Shown here: positions 1-9,048 of the stretch, one piece after another
Layout of the letters: every line of letters starts with the position of its first letter
Position numbering within the stretch: position 1 is the stretch's first letter
Assembly: GCF_006716425.1 (NCBI RefSeq)
Contig: NZ_VFOZ01000001.1
Span: 1,178,001 to 1,242,000 of the forward strand
Length of the DNA stretch: 64,000 bases
Source: Actinoallomurus bryophytorum
GTDB lineage: Bacteria > Actinomycetota > Actinomycetes > Streptosporangiales > Streptosporangiaceae
Direction: 5' to 3'
The notes under the pieces: generated by a model
Told to the model about the DNA's origin: nothing
The model's input: only the letters and a program-made list of their open reading frames with translations
Databases searched by the model: none
Translations under genes and position numbers: made by a program

Positions 1-3000
1 TGCACAGGGCACGTACGGCAGTGGTCGTCGCGCCGGGCCTCGAAGAACGGGCTGGCCATCCCCTCGGCCACCCGGTCGACGAGCTTGCGCGGCCACTGGG
101 GGTCCTCGTCCGCGGACGGCGGAGGCTGGGTCTGGATGCGCACGCGTGCGCTGTATGCGCCCTTACCGACCTGGATCAGCTCCGCCCCCCCGGGCTCGAT
201 CAGGCCCTTGTCGGCGAACGCGCCGAGCATCACGGCGAGCTGGTAGACCCCGAGCTGCGGATGCCGGGCGAGATCCTCCTCGCGTACGGCGACGCTGGAG
301 GTCTTGATGTCGACGATCCAGGCGCGCCCCTCGTCGTCACGCTCGGCGCGGTCGATCCGGCCGCGGATGACGACGCGGCCCAGGTCGATGTTGAACGCGT
401 CCTCGACGGAGACGACCTCGCGCGCCTCGGGCCGGTTGTGCCACTCCATGAACTTGTCGACCATCTTCTCGGCCTGGCGGCGCTGCTTCGCGGAGTACCA
501 GACGCTGCGAAAGTCCAGGTCGTCCCAGATCTCATCGAGCCGCTTGGCGATGTCCGCGTCGCTCGCCGCCTCGTCGCCGCCGACCAGCTCGGCGACCGCG
601 TGGATCACCTTGCCCATGGTGGCGAACTCCCCCGCGCCGCCGTCCTCGGCGCCGACGCTCGCGGCCAGCAGCCAGCGCAGCCCGCACTTCTCGAACGTCT
701 CGACCTGTGAGGGCGACAGGACGAGCCGCTCGTCCTCGGCGAAGGCCGGTCCCTCCTGCGACAGCCCCGTCAGGGCGTACCAGCTGTGCGGGTCGGCGCC
801 CTGCACGCCGCTGCGGGCGAGCCGGGCGAGGTGCCCGGCCGCGGTGCGCCGCAGCGGTGGCGCGGTCTCCGGGTCGGTCACCACCGAACGCAGGTCGGCG
901 ACCAGGGCACGCAGCGACAGCCAGCGGGTGCGCTCGTCGAGCTGGAGGTGCTCGGCGGCGTCGGGCAGCAGCTCGCGGAGGAAACGCGAGGGACGCTCCT
1001 CGGCGTCCTCACCACCGACCGCGGTCACGATGAGCCGCCGCCGGGCACGGGTCGCCGCGACGTAGAACAGCCGGCGTTCTTCCTCCAGCAGCTTGGCCGC
1101 CATGGACGCCACCTGCGCGTCGCCGTCGTGAGCCGGCGCCGTCGTCGCCGACTCGATCAGCTCCTCGCTGCCCAGCAGCGACCCGCGCAGCCGCAGGTCC
1201 GGCCAGACGCCCTCCTGCACGCCCGAAACGATCACGACGTCCCACTCCAGGCCCTTGGAGCGGTGCGCGGTGAGGATGCGGACGGCGGCGCCGTCCGGCG
1301 ACTGCTCGGCGAGGCTGTCGCCGGGGATCTCCTGCGAGGCCAGGTCGTCCAGGAACAGCCGGGGACCGGCCTGCGGCAGCCGGTCGGTGAACCGCGCCGC
1401 CATGTCGAACATCGCGACCACGGCGTCGAGGTCGCGGTCGGCCGCCGCGCCGCGCGCACCACCCCGGATGCTCTGCTCCAGGAGCCGGCCGGCGAGCCCG
1501 CTCTCCTGCCACACCGTCCACAGCACGGCCTCGGCGTCGCCGCCCCGCTCGGTGACCTCACGCGCGAGGCCGACGAGCCGCGCGACCCGCTCGGCCGGCG
1601 CGCGGACCTTCGGGTGGATCAGCACCAGCTCGCGCGGGTCGTTCAGCGCGCGTACGAGCAGCCGGTCGGCAGGCTCGTCCTCCCGCAGGGAGTTGAGGTC
1701 GCGGAGCGCACGCCGGAGCCGCCGCAGGCCGAGGGCGTCGGCGCCGCCGATCGGCCCTAGGACCAGCTCCTCGGCCGCCTCCTCGTCGAGCAGCTCGGGC
1801 CGCAGCGCGCCGCGCAGCAACACGATGAACGGTCGCGCGCCCGGCTCGTTGACCAGGGGAACCTCGTCGCCGGCCACGACGACGGGTACGCCCGCCGCGG
1901 CCAGCGCGCGGCGGAGCGTCGGCACCTGGCGCACCGCCGAGCGGACCAGGACGGCCATCCGCGACCAGGGGACGTGCTCCAGCAGGTGGGCACGGCGCAG
2001 CTCGTCGGCGACGAGCGCCGCCTCCTGGCTGGCGCTGTCGGCCACGACCACGCGTACGGCCTGGGTGTCCTCGTCGTCGCCGGTGGCCGGGGCCAGGTCG
2101 CGATGCTCGCTCGTCAGGCCGCCGATCGGCAGGCGCTCGGCCACCCGCCGCGAGGCGTCCAGGATCGGCGGCGTCATCCGGCGGCAGGTGCGGAGCGAGA
2201 CGACCGGTGCCTCCTCGCCGGTGAGCGTGCGGAACCGGCTCGGGAACTCCAGGATCCCGGTGACGTCGGCGCCGCGGAAGCCGTAGATCGACTGGTCCGG
2301 GTCGCCGACCACGATGAGGTCGGCGCCGCCGCCGGCCAGCTGCCGCAGGAGGTGCTCCTGCGCCGGGTCGGTGTCCTGGTACTCGTCGACGAGGATCACG
2401 TCGTACGCCGCGCGCTCGCGCCGTCGCACGTCCTCCAGGGTCAGCAGCCCGGCCGCCGCGCGGATCAGCTCGGCGTAGTCGTAGGCCATGACCGGGTCGA
2501 GGTCGAAGCGCTCGTCGTAGCGGTGCAGGAATCGGCCCGCGGCGTACCAGTCGTCGCGGCCGTTCGCCCGCCCCAGGTTGATCAGGTCCGAGGGGCCGAA
2601 CCCGCGCTCGCCGGCGCGGAGGATGAAGTCGCGCAGCTCCTCGGCGAACCCCCGCGTCTTGAGGGTCTCGTGCAGGCGCTGGGGCCACGCGGAGGCGCCG
2701 TCGGCGACCTCACCCTGCAGCAGCCGTCGGACCTCCAGCAGGTGTTCGGGCCCGGACAGCAGCCTCGGCGGCGCCTCTCCCGCCAGCGCCGCCTCGCGGT
2801 TGAGCAGGGCGTACGCGTAGGAATGGAAGGTGAGCGCCAGCGGCGTGCGTGTGGTGCGGCGCAACCGGCCCGTGATGCGCTCGCGCAGCTCGCCGGCGGC
2901 CTTGCGGCCGAAGGTCAGGACGAGGATCCGCTCCGGGTCGACACCACGCGTCTCGATGCGGTCCACGACGGTCTCGACGATCGTCGTGGTCTTGCCGGTG

Positions 3001-3131
3001 CCAGGCCCGGCCAGGACCAGCAGCGGCCCGCCCGCGTGCGCGACGACCCGCCGCTGGTGCTCGTCGAGCACGGGCGGTGTCGCCTGCGCCGGTCCGGCGC
3101 GTCGCACGAGTCGATAGGACGCTGCTGACAC
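1..3131 (-). CDS. UvrD/Rep-type ATP-dependent helicase with C-terminal RecB-like nuclease domain (3' end cut by window edge)
   Basis: This is a superfamily 1 DNA helicase, likely in double-strand break processing. About 1040 codons are present and the frame is open to base 1. The N-terminus holds a Walker A motif (AGPGTGKTTT) about 35 residues in, then helicase motifs including VDEYQDTD, GDPDQSIYGFRGAD and the motif VI region FYVAATRAR. The C-terminal third carries a PD-(D/E)XK RecB-type nuclease signature with VDIKTS. GTG at 3131 gives a normal N-terminus (SAASYRLVRR), but the frame stays open upstream to an ATG at 3224, so the start is uncertain. A smaller RecB-type nuclease lies near 23.5 kb. 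Helicase identity is certain from motifs; the repair role is inferred from the family. Confidence 0.9.
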   Translation of the reverse strand, partial: MSAASYRLVRRAGPAQATPPVLDEHQRRVVAHAGGPLLVLAGPGTGKTTTIVETVVDRIETRGVDPERILVLTFGRKAAGELRERITGRLRRTTRTPLALTFHSYAYALLNREAALAGEAPPRLLSGPEHLLEVRRLLQGEVADGASAWPQRLHETLKTRGFAEELRDFILRAGERGFGPSDLINLGRANGRDDWYAAGRFLHRYDERFDLDPVMAYDYAELIRAAAGLLTLEDVRRRERAAYDVILVDEYQDTDPAQEHLLRQLAGGGADLIVVGDPDQSIYGFRGADVTGILEFPSRFRTLTGEEAPVVSLRTCRRMTPPILDASRRVAERLPIGGLTSEHRDLAPATGDDEDTQAVRVVVADSASQEAALVADELRRAHLLEHVPWSRMAVLVRSAVRQVPTLRRALAAAGVPVVVAGDEVPLVNEPGARPFIVLLRGALRPELLDEEAAEELVLGPIGGADALGLRRLRRALRDLNSLREDEPADRLLVRALNDPRELVLIHPKVRAPAERVARLVGLAREVTERGGDAEAVLWTVWQESGLAGRLLEQSIRGGARGAAADRDLDAVVAMFDMAARFTDRLPQAGPRLFLDDLASQEIPGDSLAEQSPDGAAVRILTAHRSKGLEWDVVIVSGVQEGVWPDLRLRGSLLGSEELIESATTAPAHDGDAQVASMAAKLLEEERRLFYVAATRARRRLIVTAVGGEDAEERPSRFLRELLPDAAEHLQLDERTRWLSLRALVADLRSVVTDPETAPPLRRTAAGHLARLARSGVQGADPHSWYALTGLSQEGPAFAEDERLVLSPSQVETFEKCGLRWLLAASVGAEDGGAGEFATMGKVIHAVAELVGGDEAASDADIAKRLDEIWDDLDFRSVWYSAKQRRQAEKMVDKFMEWHNRPEAREVVSVEDAFNIDLGRVVIRGRIDRAERDDEGRAWIVDIKTSSVAVREEDLARHPQLGVYQLAVMLGAFADKGLIEPGGAELIQVGKGAYSARVRIQTQPPPSADEDPQWPRKLVDRVAEGMASPFFEARRDDHCRTCPV

Positions 3132-3306
3132 AACACACGATTCCAGCAGATCATCGGGGCTGCGCTGGCCAAGACGCACGCATGTCACGAATGTTGCGAT
3201 TGATTCGTGGCCGATTCGGCTCATGATCGCCCAGGTACGCGGTCTTCTTGCGAGGACGGCCGAGAGGTGATTTAGTTTTCAACTAACTACCGCTATGAGG
3301 TGAACC

Positions 3307-3792
3307 ATGATCGATCTCGATGCGATCGAGGCGGAGCGGACCCGGCTGCGGCAGGTCCATCTTCGCGAGGACCGGCCGGCCAGCTCGGCGCGCGGGCTGC
3401 ACCACATGGCACTGCTGTCCTCCGACGTGGAGCGGACCATCCGCTTCTACCAGGACCTGCTCGAGTTCCCGCTGACCGAGATCTTCGAGAACCGCGACTA
3501 CGAGGGCTCGAACCACTTCTTCTTCGATATCGGCAACGGCAACCTGCTGGCGTTCTTCGACTTCCCCGGCCTGGACCTCGGGCCGTACGCGGAGGTGCTG
3601 GGCGGCCTGCACCATGTCGCGATCTCGGTCGACCGCGACACCTGGGAGCGCCTGCGGGGCAAGCTGGAGGAGGCCGGCGTGGAGTACCAGACGGAGAGCG
3701 GCTCCTCGATCTACCTGCGCGACCCCGACGGCGCCCGGCTGGAGCTGCTCGCCGACTCGCTCGGCGAGATGTACGGCAGCAAGGTCAGCTGA
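3307..3792 (+). CDS. VOC family protein (glyoxalase/dioxygenase fold)
   Basis: A 161-residue vicinal-oxygen-chelate protein, a family of metal-dependent lyases, isomerases and dioxygenases. The repeat begins at GLHHMALLSSDVERTIRFYQ, around residue 30. The second module contains GLHHVAISVD and ends with YLRDPDGARLELLAD, typical of the fold with its metal-ligand His and Glu. The ATG is preceded by AGGTG about 6 bases upstream. An A/T-rich stretch lies upstream at 3268-3290 (tttagttttcaactaactac) and is a plausible promoter or operator. The gene overlaps the convergent alkyltransferase-like gene by 8 bases at its 3' end. The substrate cannot be told from sequence. Confidence 0.85.
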   Translation: MIDLDAIEAERTRLRQVHLREDRPASSARGLHHMALLSSDVERTIRFYQDLLEFPLTEIFENRDYEGSNHFFFDIGNGNLLAFFDFPGLDLGPYAEVLGGLHHVAISVDRDTWERLRGKLEEAGVEYQTESGSSIYLRDPDGARLELLADSLGEMYGSKVS

Positions 3793-4120
3793 GCGGTCCG
3801 CCGTCCCAGCGGGCCAGGCGGATGTCGACGCGATCGCCGCGCAGCGGGGTGCCTTCGGCCTCGTAGTGGGGCCGGGCACCGTTCACGTGGCTCATCGGCA
3901 GGGAGCCGTCGGAGCGGATCACCCGCCACCACGGCACTCCCCCGCCCCACAGCGCCATCACGCGGCCGACCTGCCGGGGGCCTCCCTCGCCGAGGTACTC
4001 GGCGATGTCGCCATAGGCCATGACGCGTCCAGGCGGGATCCGCTCGACCACGTCCAGCACCCGCTCGGCGAACTCCGTCGGGTCACCCGCCATACCCGCC
4101 GTACCCCGTGTACCCGTCAT
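3785..4120 (-). CDS. Alkyltransferase-like protein (MGMT DNA-binding fold without active cysteine)
   Basis: A 111-residue protein with the DNA-binding domain of O6-alkylguanine-DNA alkyltransferases: RIPPGRVMAYGDIAEYLGEG, then RQVGRVMALW. In true methyltransferases the active-site motif is PCHR. Here it is PWWRVI, so the acceptor cysteine is replaced by tryptophan, the hallmark of alkyltransferase-like (ATL) proteins that flag O6-alkylguanine for nucleotide excision repair rather than repairing it. It is the last gene of a three-gene minus-strand operon and overlaps the upstream protease gene whichever start is used (4120, or the internal Met at 4093). The ATL assignment is strong; the partner repair pathway is inferred from the family. 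Confidence 0.88.
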   Translation of the reverse strand: MTGTRGTAGMAGDPTEFAERVLDVVERIPPGRVMAYGDIAEYLGEGGPRQVGRVMALWGGGVPWWRVIRSDGSLPMSHVNGARPHYEAEGTPLRGDRVDIRLARWDGGPLS

Positions 4121-5345
4121 ACCCTGCTCCCTCTTCGGCGTCCTCGCGGCGGGCCCGTATCCGCCGTACGAGCAGCACGGTGCTCATCACCGCTCCGGCG
4201 AGGCCGAACAGCGCCGCGACACCGACCCAGCCGCCGAGGATGACCAGTCCCGGGGGATGGCGCTCGACCTGGACCGGCTTGATCGGCCCTTCGTCGAAGC
4301 GACCGGTCCTGCCGTCCGTGACCTCTTTGTACCGGCTGAGCCGGCCCGCCTCGGTCAGCGCGGCGGCGGCGTCCACCTCACCGAAGCCGACCTTTTCGTT
4401 CCAGCCGCTCTTCGGGCGATGGGTGGCACTCGCGCTGATCGCCTGGGCCACGAGCGCGGGCGCCAGGTCGTGGTACTTCGCCCGGATCAGCGCCGCCACG
4501 CCCGACACGATCGCACCGGCCTGGCTGGTGCCGTCACCGTCCCAGTAGGTGTCGGAGGGGCCGGCCCCGACCACGCCGGACCCCGGTGCCGCGACGAGCA
4601 CGCTGGAGTTGCGGTCCGAGAACTTGGCCGGCTCGCCGCCGCGCTTCAGCGCCGCCACGCCGATCACCCCGGGGATCGCCGCCGGATAGGACAGCCGGAC
4701 GAGGCCGTTCTTGTCGACCTTCTTGGAGCTCTTGGAGTCGCCCTCGTTGCCCGCCGAGGCGACGACGACAACCCCCTTCGAGATCGCGTACGCGACCGCG
4801 GCCCGGTCACCCGTCGAGACACCAGGGCCGCCGAGCGACATGTTGATCACGTCGGCGCCGTGGTCGGCGGCGTAGCGGATCGCCTTGTGCAGAGCGTCCC
4901 GGTACTCGAACCGCTGCCGGAAGGCGTGGTAGCCGGGCTCCTCCGGATCGGCGATCGTCCGTACGGCCAGGACGTGGGCCTCGGGGGCGATCCCGATGAT
5001 TCCCGCGTTCGCACCGTGCCCGTGGCCGGCGACCAGCGAGGACATCCACGTGCCGTGGAGGCGGCCCGCGTGCGGCGCGACGCTGTGGATGTAGTCCGGT
5101 CCGGTGGTGACCGACCCGGACAGGTCGAGGTGCGAGCCGTCGACACCGGTGTCCAGCACGGCCACGGTGACGCCCTTGCCCCGGGTGACGTGCCAGGCCC
5201 GCTCGGCGGAGACGGCGTCGAGCACCCACTGCTCACGTGAACGGACCTCGTCCGCGTGTGCCGGCGAGGGACGCAGGGCCAGCGTCGGACCGGACACCAC
5301 CGCCAGCGCCAGGAGCAGCGCGGCGGACCGCCTCAGCACTTCCAC
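4083..5345 (-). CDS. Membrane-anchored subtilisin-like serine protease (S8, mycosin-like)
   Basis: A 420-residue secreted protease. Residues 1-31 are a signal peptide ending near PAHA. The triad is visible: Asp65 in VAVLDTGVDG, His97 in LHGTW and Ser274 in DGTSQAG, with the oxyanion Asn200 in ASAGNEG. A transmembrane helix (about residues 367-393) and a short cytoplasmic basic then Gly/Tyr-rich tail follow. Signal peptide, catalytic domain and C-terminal anchor is the mycosin (MycP) layout, but no type VII secretion genes are in the window and the Ser motif is GTSQAG rather than the usual GTSMA/GTSFA. It overlaps the upstream membrane-protein gene by 13 bases, which suggests co-translation. 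Confidence 0.88.
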   Translation of the reverse strand: MEVLRRSAALLLALAVVSGPTLALRPSPAHADEVRSREQWVLDAVSAERAWHVTRGKGVTVAVLDTGVDGSHLDLSGSVTTGPDYIHSVAPHAGRLHGTWMSSLVAGHGHGANAGIIGIAPEAHVLAVRTIADPEEPGYHAFRQRFEYRDALHKAIRYAADHGADVINMSLGGPGVSTGDRAAVAYAISKGVVVVASAGNEGDSKSSKKVDKNGLVRLSYPAAIPGVIGVAALKRGGEPAKFSDRNSSVLVAAPGSGVVGAGPSDTYWDGDGTSQAGAIVSGVAALIRAKYHDLAPALVAQAISASATHRPKSGWNEKVGFGEVDAAAALTEAGRLSRYKEVTDGRTGRFDEGPIKPVQVERHPPGLVILGGWVGVAALFGLAGAVMSTVLLVRRIRARREDAEEGAGYDGYTGYGGYGG

Positions 5346-6166
5346 TGCCGTTTCTCCGAGCAGTCGGGCAGGGCGCGCAGGGCCAGCGCGTCCGCGATGT
5401 TGCCCCCGATCTCGGGTGCGAGGAGGAACGCGCTGGTGTGCTTCTTGCGTACCGCCGCGCCCGGACGACCGTCGGTCTGCCCGGCCACGGTGAGCACGAC
5501 GTACGGCCCGGCCTGACCGGCGGCGGCGTACTGACGGGCGGCGTCGGTGAAACGGGAGGTGATCGTCCGCGGGAAGGGCAGCGCGTGGAGGGTCGCCCCG
5601 GGGACGGTCGGGTCGGCGGGCGTCAGCGCGTTCTTGGCCGCGCGCGCGGCCCGGTCATCGGTCACGGCGGCCACCCCGACCGTGAGGACGATGCCCTGGA
5701 GCTGGTCGACGTAGGTGGCGCGCAGCAGGGCGCGGCAGCCGCTGCGTCGCAGAACTCCCGCCGACACGGGATCGATGCCGTCCGCGCATCCGATGCCGGA
5801 GGCGATCCCGACGCGCCGGGCCTGTTCGATACCGCCCTGCTCGGAGGTGTACGGCACGGAGGTGGGGAAGATCCGCTCGGCCGGCCAGGTGCGCCATCGG
5901 TCGCGCACCTCGTCGGTGGCCGCACGGTAGAGCTCACCCGCGGTGGGTTTTCGGTGGAACTCCCAGTAGACCCGGCCGGTGGCGAGCGCTCCGACGGCCA
6001 CATAGCCGACCGCGGTGAAGACCGCGATGACGAGCCACAGCGCGCGCCGCTCGTGCCAGCGCTTGGGGTCGGGAGGCGGCTCCGGCAACTCCGAGTGAGG
6101 GCCTCGCCACGACCCGGTTGAGGCCGGGCCAGGGGCGGGCCAGCCCGGCCCGGAGCTTTGCGCCAT
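5333..6166 (-). CDS. Single-pass membrane protein of unknown function, partner of the S8 protease
   Basis: A 277-residue protein with a proline-rich cytoplasmic N-terminus (about residues 1-40), one transmembrane helix (about 43-66) and a large extracellular domain. The extracellular part has several cysteines (CADG, SGCRALL, the C-terminal PDCSEKRQWKC) that could form disulfides. No catalytic motif was recognised. It is the first gene of the operon with the S8 protease and the ATL protein, and overlaps the protease start by 13 bases. That coupling suggests it assists or is acted on by the protease at the membrane; this is inference. Confidence 0.75.
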   Translation of the reverse strand: MAQSSGPGWPAPGPASTGSWRGPHSELPEPPPDPKRWHERRALWLVIAVFTAVGYVAVGALATGRVYWEFHRKPTAGELYRAATDEVRDRWRTWPAERIFPTSVPYTSEQGGIEQARRVGIASGIGCADGIDPVSAGVLRRSGCRALLRATYVDQLQGIVLTVGVAAVTDDRAARAAKNALTPADPTVPGATLHALPFPRTITSRFTDAARQYAAAGQAGPYVVLTVAGQTDGRPGAAVRKKHTSAFLLAPEIGGNIADALALRALPDCSEKRQWKC

Positions 6167-6322
6167 ATTCGTCTAGGTTACTTGGCCGACCGGCGGACCT
6201 ACGCGGAACCACGCCCTCCCGAAGCCGCGTCCTGCGCCGCGGCCCGGCCCGCCGTCGCGGTCCGTGGCGATGCGGTCCTCCGCGCGGGAACGCGCTCACG
6301 GAACGGCTTTTCACACGAAACG

Positions 6323-6363
6323 GCCGGGCCGGGACGTGGAACAGGTCCACGTCCCGGCCCGGC
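6323..6363 (-). terminator. Strong hairpin terminator after moeZ
   Basis: An 18-bp perfect inverted repeat (gccgggccgggacgtgga at 6323-6340, complement at 6346-6363) with a 5-base loop lies just beyond the moeZ stop at 6377. There is no clear T-run, which is common for actinobacterial terminators. Confidence 0.75.
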
Positions 6364-6376
6364 CCGGCCCGAAAGA

Positions 6377-7555
6377 TCAGTACGACGGCAGGGACGGGTC
6401 GATCTGGTTGACCCAGGCCAGCACGCCGCCGCCGAGGTGGACGGCGTCGGAGAAGCCGGCGTCCTTGACGATCGCCAGGGCCTCCGCGCTGCGGGCGCCG
6501 GACTTGCAGTGCAGCACGACCTTCTTGTCCTGCGGGAGCCGCTCCAGGGCCGCGCCCGACAGGAACTCACCCTTGGGGATGAGCGTGGCGCCCGGGATGC
6601 TGACGATCTCGTACTCGTTCGGCTCGCGGACGTCGACCAGGAAGATGTCGTCGCCCTCCAGCATCTTCTTGAGCTCCTGGGCCGAGATCGTGGAGTCCTT
6701 GGCCGCGTCGGCCGCCTCCTCCGAGATCGCGCCGCAGAACGCCTCGTAGTCCTCGACCAGCTCGGTGATGGTCGGGTTCTTGCCGCACAGCGGGCACTCG
6801 GGGTCCTTGCGGACCTTGACGCTGCGGTACGTCATCTCCAGGGCGTCGTAGATCATCAGGCGTCCGACGAGGGGCTCACCGATGCCCGCGAGCAGCTTGA
6901 TCGCCTCGTTGACCTGGATGGAGCCGATGGAGGCGCACAGCACGCCCAGCACGCCGCCCTCGGCGCACGAGGGCACCATTCCCGGCGGTGGCGGCTCCGG
7001 GTAGAGGCAGCGGTAGCACGGCCCGTGCTCGGCCCAGAAGACCGACGCCTGGCCGTCGAAGCGGTAGATCGAGCCCCAGACGTACGGCTTGCCGAGCAGC
7101 ACCGCGGCGTCGTTGACCATGTAGCGGGTGGCGAAGTTGTCGGTGCCGTCCACGATCAGGTCGTAGCCGGCGAAGATGTCCATGACGTTGTCGTTGGACA
7201 GGGCCTCGTTGTGGACGATCACCTTGACGAGCGGGTTGATCTCCCTGATGGAGGCCGCCGCCGACTCGGCCTTCGGGCGGCCCACGTCGGACTGGCCGTG
7301 GATGATCTGGCGCTGAAGGTTGGACTCGTCCACGATGTCGAAGTCGATGACGCCCAGCGTGCCCACGCCGGCCGCGGCGAGATACATCAGCGCGGGTGAT
7401 CCCAGACCGCCGGCGCCCACGCACAGCACTTTGGCGTTCTTCAGACGCTTCTGCCCCGCCATCCCGACATCCGGGATGATCAGGTGGCGCGAATAGCGTC
7501 GTACCTCATCGACGGTGAGCCCGTCCGCGGGCTCGACCAGGGGTGGCAACGACAC
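6377..7555 (-). CDS. moeZ: Adenylyltransferase/sulfurtransferase MoeZ (MoeB-rhodanese fusion)
   Basis: A 392-residue two-domain protein. The N-terminal ThiF/MoeB domain has the nucleotide-binding glycine motif GAGGLGSP near residue 50 and zinc-type cysteine pairs CYRC and CPLC. The C-terminal rhodanese domain (about residue 280 onward) carries the active-site Cys near residue 350 in LHCKSGARS. MoeZ adenylates and thiocarboxylates the C-terminal glycine of small sulfur carrier proteins (MoaD, ThiS, CysO-type) for molybdopterin, thiamine and cysteine synthesis. The GTG at 7555 follows AGGAGAG. It is transcribed alone and ends in a strong hairpin. Confidence 0.95.
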   Translation of the reverse strand: MSLPPLVEPADGLTVDEVRRYSRHLIIPDVGMAGQKRLKNAKVLCVGAGGLGSPALMYLAAAGVGTLGVIDFDIVDESNLQRQIIHGQSDVGRPKAESAAASIREINPLVKVIVHNEALSNDNVMDIFAGYDLIVDGTDNFATRYMVNDAAVLLGKPYVWGSIYRFDGQASVFWAEHGPCYRCLYPEPPPPGMVPSCAEGGVLGVLCASIGSIQVNEAIKLLAGIGEPLVGRLMIYDALEMTYRSVKVRKDPECPLCGKNPTITELVEDYEAFCGAISEEAADAAKDSTISAQELKKMLEGDDIFLVDVREPNEYEIVSIPGATLIPKGEFLSGAALERLPQDKKVVLHCKSGARSAEALAIVKDAGFSDAVHLGGGVLAWVNQIDPSLPSY

Positions 7556-7759
7556 GGTCTCTCCTGTGCGTCGGGTTCTTCCGGGCGGACACTCTTTTCC
7601 CCATCAGTGTCCTATCCAGGCGACAACTCTCCCATACGGTCTGTCATTCCCATCGTTCCGTGCTGGCAGGTGTCGCCAGAGCCTCAGGCTCCGATCGGCA
7701 TAGATCGCTAAATAGCGGGCACATCGCAGCAGTACGCCCTCAGCGAGGAGATGCAAACG

Positions 7760-7954
7760 ATGAGTCTCATAGACAAGGTCAAGAACAAGCTGCAGATGGC
7801 CAAGGGCCACAGCAAAGAGCAGGCCGGCCGGGTGGCCGACGACCCCGATCTCGAGGCACGGGGCCGCGGCGACCGCATGTCCGGTGGCGCCAAGCAGGCC
7901 GGCGAGCACCTGAAGGACATGGGCAAGGACATCAAGAAGAGCTTCAAGAAGTAA
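7760..7954 (+). CDS. CsbD-like stress protein
   Basis: A 64-residue hydrophilic, lysine-rich protein matching the CsbD family: SLIDKVKNKLQMAKGHSKEQ, a GRVADDPDLEARG segment and a KDIKKSFKK tail. CsbD proteins are abundant general-stress proteins of unknown biochemistry (sigma-B controlled in Bacillus). Two in-frame ATGs exist at 7751 and 7760. The ribosome site GAGGAG at 7745-7750 abuts the first but is 9 bases from the second, so 7760 is preferred. It is monocistronic. Confidence 0.85.
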   Translation: MSLIDKVKNKLQMAKGHSKEQAGRVADDPDLEARGRGDRMSGGAKQAGEHLKDMGKDIKKSFKK

Positions 7955-7989
7955 GAGCGCACGCGTGGCTGGGCACCGCCGAGCGGCGG

Positions 7990-8907
7990 TCAGCCCGCGG
8001 CGGAGGTCGTGTCTTCGGGCATCGCGATGTCTTCGAGCATCGCGCGGAATTCCCGGGCCACGACCTCCGGGCGTTCCATCTGCGCGACGTGTCCCACGTC
8101 GGGCAGCACGACGACGCGCGCGTGCTTGAACACCCGGCCCGCGCGCGCCGCCATCCGCGGGTCGACGAGCCGGTCGTGCCGGCCGTAGATCAGCAGTGTC
8201 GGCGCGGTCACGCGCGCGGCGTAGCGCCACAGTGAGCGCCGAACGTACGCGTTGACGATGGCGCGCGACGAGGCGATGAGCGCCTCCGGAGTGTGCGAGA
8301 GCCCGTCACGCCGCCGTACGTCCTCCACGAGCTCCATCAGCCGGTCCGGGTGCACGCACGTCGGATCGGCGAAGCACATGTCGAGCGTTCCCTGCACGCG
8401 CTGCTCGGCGGACAGCAGGGTGAACCTGCGTACCGCCCACGGGCCGAAGCCCGGCATGGTCGCGGCCAGGATGCGCGCCGGGCCGTACCTCGGCCGCAGG
8501 TCCGGCAGGGCCGGCGAGACGAGTGTGAGGGTGCGGACCAGGTCGGGCCTGGTGCCCGCCAGGCGCGTGGCGATCGCGCCGCCGAGCGAGTTGCCGAACA
8601 GGTGTACGGGGCCGCGGGCACGCTTTTCGATCAGACGGACGACCGCCTGGGTGTGCGCGTCGATCGAGTAGTCACGGCGGGGCGGCGGGGGTGAGTAGCC
8701 GAAGCCCGGAAGGTCGAGTGCGTCGCACGCGAACTCATCGGAGATCAGGCCCATCAGGTCGGTCCAGTTGGAGGCGGAGCCCGCGAGTCCGTGCACGAAA
8801 ACGGCCTGCTCGGCGTCGGGATCGCGCGCGGTCGCCGTCCGCGTGAAGACCTCCAGATCACCGAGCGAGATGAGTTCGCCAGGCCAGGCCGGAATCGGAG
8901 CGCTCAT
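7990..8907 (-). CDS. Alpha/beta hydrolase
   Basis: A 305-residue serine hydrolase. The oxyanion region is VFVHGLAGSASNW near residue 37, the nucleophile elbow is GNSLGG, the acid lies after LLIYGRHDRLVDP, and the catalytic His is in LPDVGHVAQMERP. No signal peptide is present, so it is cytoplasmic. The substrate is unknown; such proteins include esterases, epoxide hydrolases and C-C hydrolases. It follows the DEAD-box gene on the same strand, about 140 bases after a hairpin, so it probably has its own promoter. Confidence 0.85.
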   Translation of the reverse strand: MSAPIPAWPGELISLGDLEVFTRTATARDPDAEQAVFVHGLAGSASNWTDLMGLISDEFACDALDLPGFGYSPPPPRRDYSIDAHTQAVVRLIEKRARGPVHLFGNSLGGAIATRLAGTRPDLVRTLTLVSPALPDLRPRYGPARILAATMPGFGPWAVRRFTLLSAEQRVQGTLDMCFADPTCVHPDRLMELVEDVRRRDGLSHTPEALIASSRAIVNAYVRRSLWRYAARVTAPTLLIYGRHDRLVDPRMAARAGRVFKHARVVVLPDVGHVAQMERPEVVAREFRAMLEDIAMPEDTTSAAG

Positions 8908-8975
8908 ATCGAGAGAAACAATACGCGCGTCGAATCTGTGCCCTCGCCCGCCTTGACCCGATCTTGGACATAGTC

Positions 8976-9005
8976 AGGGCCACCCACCACGAAGTGGGTG
9001 ACCCT
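8976..9005 (-). terminator. Probable terminator of DEAD-box gene
   Basis: An inverted repeat (agggccacccac ... gtgggtgaccct, one mismatch, 6-base loop) lies about 45 bases beyond the DEAD-box gene stop at 9049. Confidence 0.5.
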
Positions 9006-9048
9006 GGCTCTGACCTGCAAATACATGTCTTACTGGGGCTGACTGCCG

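Noticed and set aside
1558-2688. 376-codon ORF inside the left-edge helicase
   Set aside because: Arg/Ala/Pro-rich shadow in another frame of the helicase gene, which carries real motifs.
6167-6322. RNA gene before moeZ terminator
   Set aside because: No tRNA-like or other recognisable structure; only the terminator hairpin is supported.
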